Numbered from the stretch's first letter, positions 1 through 12,521 are shown. The stretch is 64,000 nucleotides of DNA from Prostheceraeus crozeri (GCA_907163375.1 CAJQUW010003440.1:62001-126000), one strand, 5' to 3'. The notes: generated from the letters alone by a model not told the origin. Numbers and translations: made by a program.

Positions 1-1060
1 ACATCCAAGAATGAAATTTCTCGTCCATCTCCATTGTGAATTGTATATTGCAGTTCAGTTGTTTGAGAATTTGATTAAAATCTTTTAATTCTTCATCGTC
101 AAAAGTACATATAATGAAGCAATTATCAAGATACGTCTTCCAGCTTCTCTTCACATGCTCACAATTTTCTTCGCCCCATAATTTTCTTACTTTTTCATAT
201 AATTGGATTTCTAAGTAGGCAAGGGTAGGGGTTGCATAAGTTGGAGCAACTACAGTACCATTGCTGTACCTTTAATTCGTGTATAGTGATCATTTCCAAA
301 TGAGAAATTATTGCTTGTTAACAACAATTTTAAGCTTTCAATTATGAATTCCTGCTGGAAGCGTTCATCAATGTCACTGGAATGTTGAGATGTCCAATAT
401 TTGATTGCTTCTATGCCTAGATCGTGGGGAATGTTAGTGTATAGGCTCACAACATCGAATGTCACCAACTTAGCATTTTCATTGATGGTGTCTGGTAAGA
501 ATCTTAAAAAATCTAAATCATCCTTCACGTAACTTTCAACGAAATGGCATTGCGGTTTTAATAAGATATCCAAAAAATTGGTCAAACGTTGTGTCGGAGA
601 ATTGGGTCCACCAACAATTGGTCGAAAAGTTAAGTCAGGGGGGATTGATACTTTGTATGTACTCAGAATTTTGTTCATGGATTGACTTTTTGATAAATGA
701 GGATTTATAGATTTTGGGTAGATCGTAGAAATTACTTTCTCTACTTTCAAATTTGACTAAGTGATCCTTTTCTTTCGTTGTAAGATTTTGAGATATTTGA
801 CATCTAGTCAGTCTTTTTATTTTCAGAATTGACTTTGCATCGGCATTTTCATTCGTTTTTGAATAGAAATTTGTGTCACTTAGCATAGCTGGTATATGCA
901 TTTCTTAAAGTCCTTGTTCATGATAACCACGGCTCCTCCCTTATCAGCTTCCTTGATAATTATATTCTTATCAGACGATAAGTTACGTAGTGCATTTGTT
1001 TTCTTTCATAGAAAGATTATCTTTGATTTTCTTATTGTCACTCTTAAGATCAACAGATTC
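1..1060 (-). mobile_element. Penelope-like element reverse transcriptase fragment (antisense, runs off left edge)
   Basis: Reverse-strand reading shows Penelope-type reverse transcriptase. The N-terminal ADKGGAVV-type motif lies near 930-960, a DVVSLYTNIP motif near 400-450, a KGTAM motif near 255-275 and a degenerate YLDNCF (usual YLDD) near 115-130. PLE RT copies retrotransposon RNA into DNA and is normally followed by a GIY-YIG nuclease, which would lie left of position 1. The frame shifts at least twice (around 250 and 640-760), so this is a dead 5' and middle piece. It differs in sequence from the sense PLE at 38-61 kb. The family call rests on the motifs and is fairly sure. Confidence 0.85.
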
Positions 1061-2350
1061 TATAGTCTCACATAAAGTATCCAATAAGTGGTTTCCCTAG
1101 TAACACGCTTCTGACGGCCCCACGCTGGCTCAGGAATGGGTCATATGGGCTGTCGTGGGCACCACTTTTTTGAGGATTGGCAAGGTGAGGGCACCACTTG
1201 AGGTGACCCATACCCGATAAAACCCTCACCGTACCGGCGACTGACGGCATCTCTAAATATTTGCCCCATAAGCCACAATTTCGCCAGTAGCGCGCCGATG
1301 CTTATAAATTTAGCCAGCCGTTTATGCAGAAATTTCCATAACGATGAAATTTATGACATGTAGTAAGCCATAATTGTCATCATATGAATAATGCTATAAG
1401 TGGCGATTGCACAGCATGTATGGTAATGCAGGATTTGAATATCGATCAGTGTCCCCAATCAATCAGCAACATTATCATGGAACAGATATTTTATTCTTCT
1501 ATATTCCCGTATTTTGTGAGTACTAACGGAATACACTTGTTTCACCCTTACATCATACAGAGTGAGGCTACTTGTTGACGCTGAAATCTCCCTTCATTTT
1601 CTGTTTATGAAGACATTTTTGAAGCACAACGGTACTCTATTAACTTACGGCATATTTAGAAGCTTTGGGTATATTTTGTTTAAGTGCTCATATTTCAAAT
1701 AGATATATTTCGGTTCTGCAAGCCTGTGGATTCTTGGAAAACATTTGTCAGACTTACTTCCTAATCCGCTATTATACATCATTACCGACTGACTGGTGCG
1801 GAGGCAAGTATTGATTGAGCTTTGTGCTGCTGCTAGTAAGAATAATACAACAAATACATGTAATGGTTATTGTACAGTAAGCTAGGTCGAGTACGCTGGG
1901 CCTTGTCTTCCAAACTTGTGGTAGTTTATTGTCTTGAAAGAGAATTTCATTGACAAACTCATAACGTCACTTTGTGTAGAAATTGCGTAATGAAGCTTGT
2001 CAGATGGTCGACCTGTTTGATACAGACGAGAAAGTTATTAGTTAGGCTAAGAGAAACCTGGGCAGACGCTCCACGAGTCTGAAATATGACATTGCGCAAC
2101 GTGAAAAGGGAAATCTGGATTTTCATAATATTCATGCAGCTTTTCATCCAACGCTATCACGTGATGAAATTTTACTTGGTGAAAGTAACTAATTGAATGA
2201 GTAAACGAGACTTCAGTTGTCGCCATAGCGAAGACGGCCTGCTCTGATCAACAGCACGTGAAGCCGGTAAGCAAGTCATTGTCTCGTGTCAGAAATATAC
2301 TGGGGTGTATTTTGGGTCTAAAAAATACTTCGGCAAGAAGTTGGCGGATA
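1061..2350. other. Non-coding stretch with a short GC-rich repeat-like block
   Basis: No convincing gene. About 1090-1245 is a GC-rich block (GGGCC/CCCAT-type words) unlike its A/T-rich surroundings. A similar GC-rich block sits at about 14130-14440. I read both as copies of dispersed repeats but cannot name the family. The rest shows nothing recognisable. Confidence 0.4.
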
Positions 2351-3735
2351 CAGTGAAACTTCTGTAAACCGGTCCCTCATAAAACCGGTTTTCTCTTCAA
2401 ACCGGCCATTCAGAAAAGTCCCTGCCAATATGCATTGCTTTCAGTGAGCATTTTATTCAAAATACCGGCCACCCCTCTATACCGGATATCGGCCGATTTT
2501 CTATATTTCTTATTATATAAATCAAATGATTTTCACCTCATTATTCCGGCCGGTTCTTTTTGCACACAATAAAGATTTCTTCCTGTATGACAAAGTTGTC
2601 AAAACTTCAAGCAAAGATGAGCCTTTGAGTCAGTGGTTAGCAATCTCCTCCAAACAGAAGCCGACTTACGCGCGCGGCTCATTAGACTTCCAAGAATCTC
2701 TGAGGTCAGAAAAAATGAATAAGGATGCGTCAGTCATGTCACGACCGGTGAAGCGACAACGTGTGGAACTATCTCTCAGTGATAAATTCAACTTAATAAA
2801 AGATCATGACACCATACCAAAACTCTCACAGAGGCAACTAGCAGAGAAATACAACGTGGGGAAGTCAACTGTTGGTGACATAATTAGGAAAAAAGACGCA
2901 TATATCGACCAGTATGAAAAGAATGCTAATTTAACCAAACAAAGATTGCCAGGGATTTGCCAGGACATTGCAAAGATGTCCAGCTTGCCAGGGAACTCGG
3001 ACTCAGGAACGCAGACCTCAGCTTCGATGACCATCTACCAACTGAAGATGACTCCGATGACTGGGAGAAGGAACTGATAGCCAGTCACACACAACAGCCA
3101 GACGCCGAAGAGAGTGACGAGGAAGACGTTACACCAGAGGCGACACCAGAGGAACACCTTTCACTTGAGGAAACACTAGCAGCAGTTAAGAAGATTCATC
3201 AGACTACAACCGTCAGTTCCATTCTACAGAAGACGCATACCATCATCACCGAACTTGAGCAGCTAGTCGTACAAAAACGTGTCCAGAAGAAGCAGACCAT
3301 CATAGATAGCTTCTTACAGTAGTGATCTAAGGAACTCATATCTTAAGTGCTTCTTGCAACAATTTTCTAACGATTTGTTTATTATCGATTTGTTTTTTAT
3401 TGATTCGTTTATTATCGATTTGTTTTCTATCGACTCGTAATTGCAATAAAGGAAAATACATTTCTCTACCCTTTTTTATTACATGCAAGGTATTTACGTA
3501 CAGTGTATAATGTACAGAAAAATACAACTTTGCATGAGTAAATACTACATGTACAAATATATACTCGCACAAATATCAATAAACAAACAAACATCCACAT
3601 GTACAGTGCTATTTGTATACATGTCTGCAACGTCTTAAGAGAGTACTCAAGACACCTAAAGACTAAACCGGCCACCCCTCTAAACTGGCCATTATTTCCG
3701 GTACGTCCGGTGGCCGGTTTACAGAAGTTTCACTG
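2351..3735 (+). mobile_element. pogo/Tigger-type DNA transposon, internally deleted (1,385 bp)
   Basis: The element begins CAGTGAAACTTCTGTAAACC and ends with the inverted complement GGTTTACAGAAGTTTCACTG, flanked by TA on both sides (2349-2350 and 3736-3737). CAGTGAAACTTC ends with a TA duplication are typical of Tc1/mariner pogo-Tigger elements. The terminal repeats continue inward as degenerate CCGGCC-rich sequence. Between them lie the N-terminal and C-terminal parts of a Tigger transposase, but the DDE catalytic middle is missing, so the copy is non-autonomous. Confidence 0.92.
2715..3322 (+). pseudogene. Tigger transposase remnant: CENP-B-type HTH plus C-terminal tail
   Basis: The first part, from the ATG at 2715, encodes a CENP-B/pipsqueak N-terminal helix-turn-helix (key words LSDKFNLI, LSQRQLAEKYNVGKSTV) that would bind the transposon ends. 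From about 2957, in another frame, there is an acidic tail that closes with KKQTIIDSFLQ, which resembles the usual Tigger C-terminus. The second HTH and the DDE/DDD nuclease core, normally about 300 residues, are absent. No functional product is expected, though the HTH alone could still be made. Confidence 0.85.
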
Positions 3736-4205
3736 TACTATTAAAGTCGCGGCAATTAGTCATTGATAAAAGTGATTAGAAGCTCATATGATAAAAAGTA
3801 GACATTTACACCATTTCCATTTATATAAGTAATCACGCAGTACGTACGGGTTCTGATTCATCTGCATAGTCAGTCATCGTAATTGCAGCTTGATAAAATT
3901 GCAAGAAGTTTCTGTGGAAGTTCATCAACTCAAATATGTGATTAAGCGCTTTTGCAGTTATAGATGAACGTTCCTTCTATGAAAGGAACACCTTCATAAG
4001 TGCCCGTTTGTAATGAATACGAGAATTTTGGAGAAAATATATGAATCATTTGTTTGCAATTCATGAAGATTTTCAATGTAAATCCATTCAATTTTATGAA
4101 ATGCACCATCAGAATCTTTGTAAGTAAGAATTTGATAGTCATGCAATAGATTTCTCATTAACTTAAGCAAATGAGACGCATCAAAAATTCACTTCGGTTG
4201 GCCTA
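3736..4205. other. Intergenic, nothing recognised
   Basis: A/T-rich sequence with only short chance open frames and no recognisable repeat ends. Confidence 0.4.
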
Positions 4206-5363
4206 TTAACGGTTGTCCTGCCCTAGAAAAAATTTTGCTTCACCTGCTCAGCAGGGTCTCCCGGACAATCATTACTCTAATGTATTATTGTCACTTTGAT
4301 GCAAACTAATCGACTCAATTTAATAAAGTCATAACTTTCAAAGCACACCATTGCTTAGTAACATTATTTTGAAAACTGAAAATGATCCGTCACATATTCA
4401 AAGTGCAGTTTAAAACTCTCGTTTAGGTCTGCCATCTGCAAGTTATTAGAAAGAATGATGTACAATTTAGCATATCCATATCAGCACTTCAATGGGAAAA
4501 ATTGAGTTTGATGATGACAATTAAATCGCATTCTATGAAAGCAGCAAAACTTTTGTACCGAAAGCATAATTACATGACAAATCCATAGATTCAAAATATG
4601 TTCATATGTTTGTATTAGCGTGTGCACCTCATCATGCTACCGTACCTGTACTCTGCTTCTAGAATATGATCACAATATGCATTCCTTTTCTTTCGGAAAC
4701 GTACTCACAATTCCTGATGGTGACATCTCCACTTAACATTTTCCACTGATCGGATCTTCTTTCTCACAGGCAGGTGTCAGAATGAGCACCTACATCATAT
4801 GATGCAAGCATCTGCAAGTAGACCTAACACCAGGATGGAATCTTCATATTGCATCGTCTGTCTAAAAGCACACCAATTCGGTCAGTTTTGTCGTCTAACT
4901 GTTGGCCATGTCATCTTCGAAATCAACTGCTTCAATATAGCGGGAATTCGTCACGCCGGCTGTCTCATTTTGGCCTACTCCTCACAAGTGACGTTCATCT
5001 GAGAACAGTTTCGCTAGAAGAAACGTCAACATAGTGCAGTTTCATTCATCAGACCAACAGCTGATCATCATGCAGTGCTAGCAAAGCTCACACATCAATA
5101 AATATTCTAAGGGAGCGCGGATTGTAGAGAGAACTTGACAGATTCCGTAACAGGGTCCAGGCAGGTGAAGCACTTTTAGGTAGTAGCATTAAAACAAATA
5201 ATAATTGGCGGTTCAAACTTTACATGTGGCTTCACTGTGTCAGTTCATGAAAAGTCACGGAAGAGCTTTGGGATAGGCTATATTCATTAGCCTATTTACA
5301 CTTCTACAGCTGATTGAATATTGAAAAGTCCTGAAAAACCTTGCAATGCAGGACAGCCGTTAA
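4206..5363. mobile_element. TTAA-flanked non-autonomous DNA element (about 1.15 kb)
   Basis: TTAA at 4206-4209 and 5360-5363 brackets a sequence whose ends are inverted (left CGGTTGTCCTGC, right GCAGGACAGCCG, one mismatch). A second short inverted pair lies inside (TTGCTTCACCTGC near 4237, GCAGGTGAAGCA near 5164). A TTAA target with short terminal repeats suits piggyBac- or Kolobok-derived elements, but the short ends do not decide which. No transposase is seen. A 67-residue open frame at 4799-5002 has a few Cys/His but is not assigned. Confidence 0.6.
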
Positions 5364-5531
5364 AGAATTGGGACATGAGATGTTGGAACGATCTGGAGGT
5401 GCGCGACGAGGTATTTTTAGTGTCGTGTTCAATTAGGACGGATAACCATAAAAAACACTGGGAACTGCATTATTTTTCAAAAGAGGTTTTCGTCTGAAAC
5501 TGACTTTCTCCCTTGCCTTCCCCGAGATACC

Positions 5532-5621
5532 AAGTTATCTTCATAATCGCTGTAAACGAAGTGAGCACTACATACGAAGTTATCTTCATAATCGCTGTAA
5601 ACGAAGTGAGCACTACATACG
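5532..5621. repeat. 45-bp tandem duplication, two exact copies
   Basis: The 45-bp unit starting AAGTTATCTTCATAATCG occurs twice head to tail (5532-5576, 5577-5621) with no difference seen, so it is a recent local duplication. Confidence 0.95.
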
Positions 5622-6285
5622 AATGAGATGTTTTTAACGGGAATGAATTTCTTTCTCTATATTTTACTCAGTCAAGTTTTGAGAAAATCGGAATTACTAC
5701 ACAGAAACAAATGAAATGATAATGTTGAAAATTTTATCGCTCGATTTTAGCAGCGAGGAACACAACATGACACATATATCCTCTGAATAATATCAGTCAA
5801 AAACAAAATTATAAGTTATATTACTTATATTATTTACTTCAATTGCGAAGACTCCTACAAGTTGTCAAAACATGTCAATCAAGAATTTAGTACTTCAATG
5901 ATAAAAGAAAAATGTGGCCGTCAAATTTTGATCTCTTCAAATATCGATTCAACCTGTGGCATGCCTAAGGTACCGCACATTTGTTAATTTAGCAATTGAA
6001 CACAATATTGCATGATGTAATTCAAGCAAAACATTGTAATTTACTGGTCTTTCATGCTTTGCTGCTGGCTAACTCCAATTACTTGCCCAAGTATTTTCAG
6101 CGGTCGTCGATGTAAACAAGAAATCGCGGCTTCAGTGCAAGTAACGGTGAATGAATGAAAGCGGGAAGTCTTTCCCTAATCTAGTTCTGTGGTTGTCGTA
6201 CGCTGTGGTCATTTCTCTCCTTCTCGTGGAATAATATTCTAACCACAGAATTTTGATTCTGTGATTCTAACCTATTCCTAGCGTT

Positions 6286-7045
6286 GTTCTTTTTAGGCTT
6301 GCAATATAATTTCTGCGTTGTCTGATGACTTTGAAGATTCTTTGAAGTATATATTAAAGCAACATGAATGATGTTTACTTTTGTTCACTTCCATCATGTT
6401 TAAATTTCGTGTTTATGTTTAACTGCTGTGCAGATCACACAAGCCGTTTAATAAATAATTTCATAAAAAAGTTGAACCATTTTCATATGCAGTTTTCGTG
6501 TTGAATTTAATTTCTTAAGTGATCAGTTGTGGCCAGTAGGCTTTCCGAAAGATAATTGAGAGTTTTCTTTGATGCAGGATTTTAGCATGAAGAGGACCGA
6601 ATTTTTCCATGAGAACTGTCAAACAGTGTGAGCTATCATTCAGCTTCATCATGATGTTAAGATTTGTTGAATGTACAAAAAGATACAGTGCTAATAACAT
6701 TTACCGAAAAAAAGTTATGTCTTCTGCTAGATTTGTTATTATTTGTTCTGTCACGGATGTTTAGATAGCAGTATTTTAAAAATTCACATGCTTTCCGCAT
6801 CATATTTTGCCGCAGTTATGCCTTATCTAGTAAGAATTTACTTCGGACTTCCTGCAGGCAATGTTGTGAAACATAACATTCTTATCGCCGTGGTTTTTAG
6901 TTAAGCAATTTAATTTCCGCGAGATCTGATATGCCTATTAGATTCTTTGAAGTAATTATTAAAGCAGTCTGAATGATATTTACCTTTGTTCACTTCATCA
7001 TATTCAAATGGCATGTATATATGTTTAAATGTTATGTAGATCATA
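6286..7045. repeat. Diverged direct repeat pair (about 155-165 bp each)
   Basis: About 6286-6440 and 6882-7045 align in the same order and orientation. Shared words include GATTCTTTGAAGTA, ATTAAAGCA, TGAATGAT, TTTGTTCACTTC, CATCAT and GCAGATCA/GTAGATCA. I judge identity at roughly 70-75% by eye. Likely two old copies of one dispersed repeat; family unknown. Confidence 0.6.
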
Positions 7046-9359
7046 CATTTACTTTATGTTGCACACTGATGTCAACATGCAAACTTCACAAGACGATCAA
7101 TGACTTACAACCTTCGGATGTAACTTAATCCTTTAATTGTAATGTCTTAGAAACTCAATTAAGACTGGTTGAGGGGCGCAAAGTCTCAAATTTCAGCGCC
7201 AACTTTTAGGCTACCTTCTATAGGCTAGGTCTAGAGATTTCGTCTTATCGGCATTGGGGTGCACTTCTACGCGTAGAAGTAGTGAAGAAAGAAATTGTTG
7301 CGATATGATGCTTTCCCCATCATATTTTGTCACAGTGGTAGAAGAGAGTGAGATCGGCTGACACCAATCTTTTCTGGATTGGTGATAGGAAAAGCAGAGG
7401 GTTCCTTAAAACGCAGAGTGAAAGAGAACCGAAATGCCGCCCACCGGTCAATCATATTCTCGCTAAGTAGCTCTCAAAGTGTAGAATCCGCTTTTCTAGT
7501 AAAATATTAAATGGCCGAATATCTCTCTTCTAAAAGGTATCAATATGCCCCCATTCTTTAGTTTAGGAGTTAGGGAAATTGTTGTTGAAATTTAAAGTTG
7601 ATATTCTTGATTTATCATTAAAAGTAGGTCTAATCGCCATCCACTGTGCTGAGAAAATTCGCTGAAATGCTAGGTATACTCAACAAAAGTTATGTCTCCT
7701 ATCACTAACTATTATTAGGTCGAATGACGAAATTCTATATTAGTATAAAAGTTACGCCATTTTATGGATAGCTCTACCTTGATTCTCGAAATTATAGTTT
7801 AGTCGAAGTTATAGTTATTTTGTCGAAATTTAACTAACTTTTTAATTGCAAATCTCGAATTTACCCGGGTATGACTGCGACTTTAAATAGGGAGCTGTGT
7901 CGATGTTGACATATGTGAACTAGGGATTCTAATGATTCCTGATATTGGATGAAATGCCAGCTATTCAGGTCTATTCTATTTTCAACTGAATTTGGAACTC
8001 AATATTTAATCATTCTATTTACATTGTGCATATTTTCATTTTCGTGGCTTGCTTCAAGACATCCCATTTACGTATACATTTTTTTCTGACACAATGTTCT
8101 GCCACTGTGTGATGAACATACACTATTACTTCATCGCAGTTACTTGTGCATATTTTTAAGGATTGATCCATATTGCCGACATTAAACACAGTAAATCTCG
8201 GCTCAAAACAAAATTATTTCAGGTTCTCCAAATTCTCAAACTCCGTGGACGACAGTGGATAAATAAATCATCGCGGTTGGTCATAACATCAACTCATCAC
8301 TGATTTGGCCAAGTGTTCAAAAATTTTGTTGACTGTTACCGAAAATGGAATTACTATTGAATCTCTCATTTCGACTTGAAACCCTGTCGGGCCTTGAGAG
8401 AGGTGAGCATGAAATAAGTAAGTAGTACTAGATTTCGTTGCACTGGTATATGACAATTGAAATGAAATCTGGTCGATATGAAATAATAGCTTGAATTTGA
8501 TGAAATCGACTTCGAGCAGTTCGAGAATTTGAAGCTGGTAACTTGTAATGGTGTCTATTATTGCGGTAAATCAAGAGTGCCCAGATTCATCAAAATAAAA
8601 AGCATTTCCATTCTTTATTTAGATTATATTGCTGTCGGCTTCCAGACGCATATTGATTTTAATCAATCTACTCATTCATTAATTCTTTTACTCTTGTGAA
8701 ATTTACTATTAAATGTACGATATACACAGTTATGACTTGCTTGATTTTAAAATCTTCCTACAGATATGCCTAATTGCATACTTGCCAGCTGGAAAATCAA
8801 AAGTAGGCCTACTTATTCTGGTTATCTTACATTCAACTTCCCCTGTATTGACCTCGCAGATATGGAATTTCTGCAATGAAATCTCTCATTAGTAGAACTG
8901 TAAATGCGGAGGGGCCGGCCTATAAGACATAGAAATTTTCTTCGACCATTCATTAAAAATGCATGGAATTATAAAGCAACTACTATATACTATGTCGTTG
9001 AATCGAAATCGCGGTCTAGGCGATCCTAGGCATCTTGGGAGATGTAGCAAAAGTAGACTACCCGTGTTCTATTTCATTTCAACTGCCCAGGGCTCTTCTA
9101 TAAGAATCATTTTTCAATTTGCTTTACAAAGCTCGTGTTAATCAGTGTCAATGACATCTGCTAGAACATTGGTTTTAGGCTCTAAAATTGCACAATGATA
9201 AAGATTCTTAACTATAATGCTTATTAGATTGAAGAGCTTTGCCGCTTCCATAAAATATGACCAGTGCGGGAACTTAATAGACACGTAAATATTTTAATTA
9301 ACGGTAGCAAGGAAATATTCGGTCGCTGAAACTATCTAATTAAGCTTAATTTATTCTAG

Positions 9360-9528
9360 GTCCGTCGTCTCTCCGTTATCGGTGGAAGGAATGAATCTGA
9401 ATTGGTGAAAAGAATATTCGACACTCTGTTATCGCACAACGTACAGTTGCAGTGCAACTTAGATGGGAGGATCGGATCCAAAGGATTTAAGTTTGGGTTG
9501 AAAGGCCCATTCTTACAGCTAGTTTTCG
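9360..9528 (+). CDS. Coding exon of an unidentified cellular gene (upstream of the two seen)
   Basis: An open exon of 169 bp lies between a good acceptor (TTTATTCTAG before 9360) and a good donor (GTAAGT at 9529). It encodes 56 residues plus one base. Visible words are RNESELVKRIFDTLLS and a Cys-Asn-x-Asp-Gly-Arg turn followed by GSKGFKFG. The layout (LL...Q..CNLDGR...KGF) resembles the DUF4806-type C-terminal domain found in invertebrate BEN- and transposon-linked proteins, but that match is by eye and weak. Its phase fits the next exon exactly. No upstream exon was recognised. Confidence 0.55.
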
Positions 9529-10031
9529 GTAAGTTAAGATGTCAAGACTAAAAAACAATCCCTGAATTAATGTCTGCTTTGTTGCATGTTAACATGATTA
9601 GATGCACATTACTAGTGGTTATTTGATTTCTGAAGTCTTCAGTTATAATGTTTTGTGATATTCCATCCCAGAATTTTAATTTTCGTTTATCTAGTTCATT
9701 CAGTTTTCGTTACTGTATTCGGTTTTGTGTATTTTTAATATTTCATTATTGTTTGATAATTGAAAAAGACTGTGGAAGCATTATTGGAAAATTACCGTCA
9801 TTTATTTGATTAGCATTTAGAAATTTTAATTGTGCAAATAATGCTTCTCAGTTACTTGCATAATACATGTATTTTCATTAAGTTTGTAGCCAGAGTAGAA
9901 ATGATTGTATATGTATAAATAGTAAACAAAGCATGATTATTGTACTGTTCTACAAAATTTATCAGCTTCTCAAAAGCAGTTTCACTCGGTCAAAAGAAAT
10001 TAATATAAAATGAATTGAAGTAATTTTTCAG
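9529..10031 (+). other. Intron between the two predicted exons
   Basis: 503 bp, GTAAGT donor at 9529 and TTTTTCAG acceptor ending at 10031; A/T-rich, no open frame. Confidence 0.55.
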
Positions 10032-10222
10032 CCAAATTCATTGAAGCTGTCAAAGCATATTTGCAAGAAATCCCTGTCACAAAAAGGTTTTGTTGCACCG
10101 GAATTGAGCCTCCCTTTCGAGGTGCTGTCCCGCAAGTATGTTTCTTTTGTCCCAGTAATGATGCCAGCTGGTTCAGTAATGGATGCAATCTCTCACATCT
10201 TAAGATACATAAATTTGTCTAG
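10032..10222 (+). CDS. Terminal coding exon of the same gene
   Basis: Two bases complete the codon split by the intron. Then 62 codons run open to TAG at 10220-10222. The product has an amphipathic start (FIEAVKAYLQE) and a Cys-rich tail (RFCC near its middle, VCFFCP, then GCN and HLK), which could bind a metal. The only matching frame is the one demanded by exon 9360-9528, which supports the splice. The competing frame starting at 10041 is a shadow. Function unknown; no poly(A) signal is obvious. Confidence 0.55.
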
Positions 10223-10789
10223 TCTAAACGTGGAATTTCTTTGAAAATGAGGGTCTTTCAATATTCAATTGTTGTAGGGACTCCATTATCATGATGGTAG
10301 ACCTAATAGCAAAAAAGCAATTTGTATTTAGACGGGCGCTTTTCCACGAGGCATGATTATGGTGGTCGATGACCATCTGAAAGCTATCAGGCTCATGGGG
10401 TCACTCCAACAACTAAACGTGGAAGTTGTAATCACATTGAAATTCTATCTATGTATACAGTGCTTTCATTCTTTACATATGCGCAATAGTTTACCTGCAT
10501 AAATTTACTCGGCCTGCGTAAAAAATGCAAGTTTGCCGCGTATGACCATTGAGAGGCAGTTTTTGAGATATATTGTACAATGCTTTAATCGCGTTGTTCT
10601 AATAACAATAGCGACTGTAGGAGTGGTTGTGAGTATACAATAATGTATTTGTTTCTTCTATACCATTGGTTTCAAATTTGCCATTTTTATGAAAATTATT
10701 ATATCTAGAAAATTAATTGAGCTATTTATCGATTCTTTTTTATGGTAAGATGAAGTGATGAATCAACAGCATTAAACCGTTTTAAAAAA
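10223..10789. other. 3' flank, nothing recognised
   Basis: No gene or repeat identified after the stop of the terminal exon. Confidence 0.35.
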
Positions 10790-10990
10790 GTGTGGGTTTC
10801 GGTTGCAGACCGAAAAGACAGTTAAAATGTCATCAATGTACTTTATGTAAAAACGGACATTGCTTCCTATAATGTCTAATGAGAATTCAACTACTGGAGG
10901 TTCAATGGAGGTTCCCATGCTCATTTCTTCTTTTTGCGGGTAGTTTTCATAGTGAAGCAGGTCTATTATTATCTGCTTGGATAAACAAAT
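10790..10990 (-). pseudogene. Reverse transcriptase fragment, probably Penelope-like
   Basis: On the reverse strand a stretch of about 60 codons carries an MSMGTSI...PPVVEF motif (RT motif 4/B type) followed by a YIDDIL catalytic box. Spacing and wording fit PLE or related RTs with the order Q..G..MG....., then Y(V/I)DD. Nothing more of the element is recognisable on either side. It is a short dead fragment of a lineage different from the other two PLEs here. Confidence 0.6.
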
Positions 10991-12012
10991 ACGTGAAAGG
11001 TTGACTCCCTTCTAAAATCGTTTCATATTGATATCCCGACAAAGGCAATTTTAAAGTACTCATTTATTGAAAATTTTGTTTATGAAAATACGGTATTCAT
11101 ATAGCGCACAATACAAAAGTTTCAAGGTGCTCAATGTACGCTCTCCTTACTGACTTCCCCGTTTTTCGTCCTTGTCCACGCTGAACGGGGGTCAGTTAGC
11201 GTAGTCCATACACAAAAATTGTTCAACCATTCTACATGAAGTCATTTCTTCATTCGCATTATTTTATGACTAATTGTAACAAATCACAACCACCTTCCTT
11301 GCATTGATTTTTCTTTCCTTTAAGTCCTGCATATATTGCATCATTGTTATTGATCGTTGTCACGGTCATTGATGATGGCATCTTGTCTACTGAAACATAT
11401 CTGCGAATACATTATCTCCGATGAATTTTAATCAACTGGGATCGTCATATCCACCGGATGTTGTAAACTTTTATCTTGAAATATAAAAACGACACCATTT
11501 CAGTGACATAGCAGCTATGTGGGTGTAAAATGGTTCCATTTCCGTTACAGATTCTGTGAAGAAACAGCAGTTTCCAACGATAACTTCCAAGAATTTTGAG
11601 GAGATCTCCAGCAGGTATATGCGTGGTACAAGGGACCGCAAAGGTGGGCGGCGACAACGAGAGTTTAGATGAAGGAGGCGGAGGCCCAAGCGCAGTGAAG
11701 TCACAGTGATTTATCTGACTCGGACTAAGTGGACTCGGACTATTGAGTGGTCTTCTCTGACTTTCACTTTCATAGATGCGCTACGCGCGCCAGTAGCTTT
11801 TTTTATACATAGTTTCATTGATCACATCGCCTGATGAACCGTTGAATTTCAAGTTTTATTCAACTTATTTTTATGAAAATGTTCATTGAGGCTATGAAGC
11901 TTTATGACAAATTTCATCGGAGATTAGTTCTTTATGCTTCCTGTTTAGATTGTATTCCGGGTATTATCACCTCTGTACCCATGACTCAGAAAATGAAGAA
12001 ATTCATCTTCAT
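10991..12012. other. Non-coding, nothing firm
   Basis: Overlapping antisense open frames at 11445-11704 look like chance. GATGAACCGTTGAATTT at 11832 has an inverted partner near 12880, hinting that the palindrome at 12013-12521 may once have been longer. Confidence 0.35.
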
Positions 12013-12521
12013 TAATCATTTTCTTTTTAGTTGAAATTAATGAATTTTTAAGTCTTTTTGGGCACAAAAATTAATAAATTATGTCAAGTTATGTTTCGCC
12101 GATCTGACTTTGTCAATTGAAATAGAAAGAAATCATATGAAAAAATTCAGGAAGTCAAATGCCAAATCATTCGAAATCTCTACAAAATTACAGACTGTCA
12201 ATATCGATATCTAACAAATATACACATATACCACAGCTCATTGATTGTCGTAGTTCTGTCAGTACAACAAGAATCAATGAACTTTAGTATATGTGTATAT
12301 TTGGTAGATGTCGACATTGACATTGATGGTTTGTAATTTTGTACAGAGATTTCAAATGATTTAGCATTTGACTTCCAAAATTTTTACTTAGGACTTCTTT
12401 CTATCTCAATTGATGAGACCAGATCGACGAAATATATTTTGTCATAATTTATTGATTTTGTGCGTAGAAAGACTGAAGAATAATAATATTTCATTGATTT
12501 CAACTATAAAGGAAAATGATA
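12013..12521. repeat. Long imperfect palindrome (foldback or MITE-like), about 0.5 kb
   Basis: The left arm, about 12013-12249, is the diverged inverted complement of about 12270-12521. The best stretch is AAATATACACATATAC against GTATATGTGTATATTT around a loop of about 20 bases. Arms match roughly 75-80% by eye. No transposase and no clear target duplication. A transcript would fold into a very long hairpin. Confidence 0.8.

Larger units (their letters stand above)
5364..9359. other. Long non-coding stretch with diverged repeats
   Basis: No open frame I can defend. It contains the 45-bp tandem duplication and the diverged direct repeat listed separately. Words such as GATGCTTTCC(G/C)CATCATATTTTG recur near 6791 and 7309. 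There is a perfect 18-bp palindrome at 7263-7280. It may be intron or intergenic DNA of the gene whose exons appear at 9360-10222. Confidence 0.4.

Noticed and set aside
1068-1250. 60-codon antisense frame
   Set aside because: Lies in a GC-rich repeat-like block without protein similarity.
4799-5034. Cys/His words (CIVCLKAH, NCFNIAG) reminiscent of BEL/Pao zinc knuckles
   Set aside because: Too short, spacing not exact, no other retroelement part nearby, and it lies inside a TTAA-flanked element.
7263-7280. Perfect 18-bp palindrome ACTTCTACGCGTAGAAGT
   Set aside because: A single short palindrome in non-coding DNA with no second site or gene next to it.
11830-11860. CTGATGA...GAA resembling a hammerhead ribozyme core
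   Set aside because: No supporting stems I and III could be drawn, and it is not at a PLE end, where hammerheads are known.
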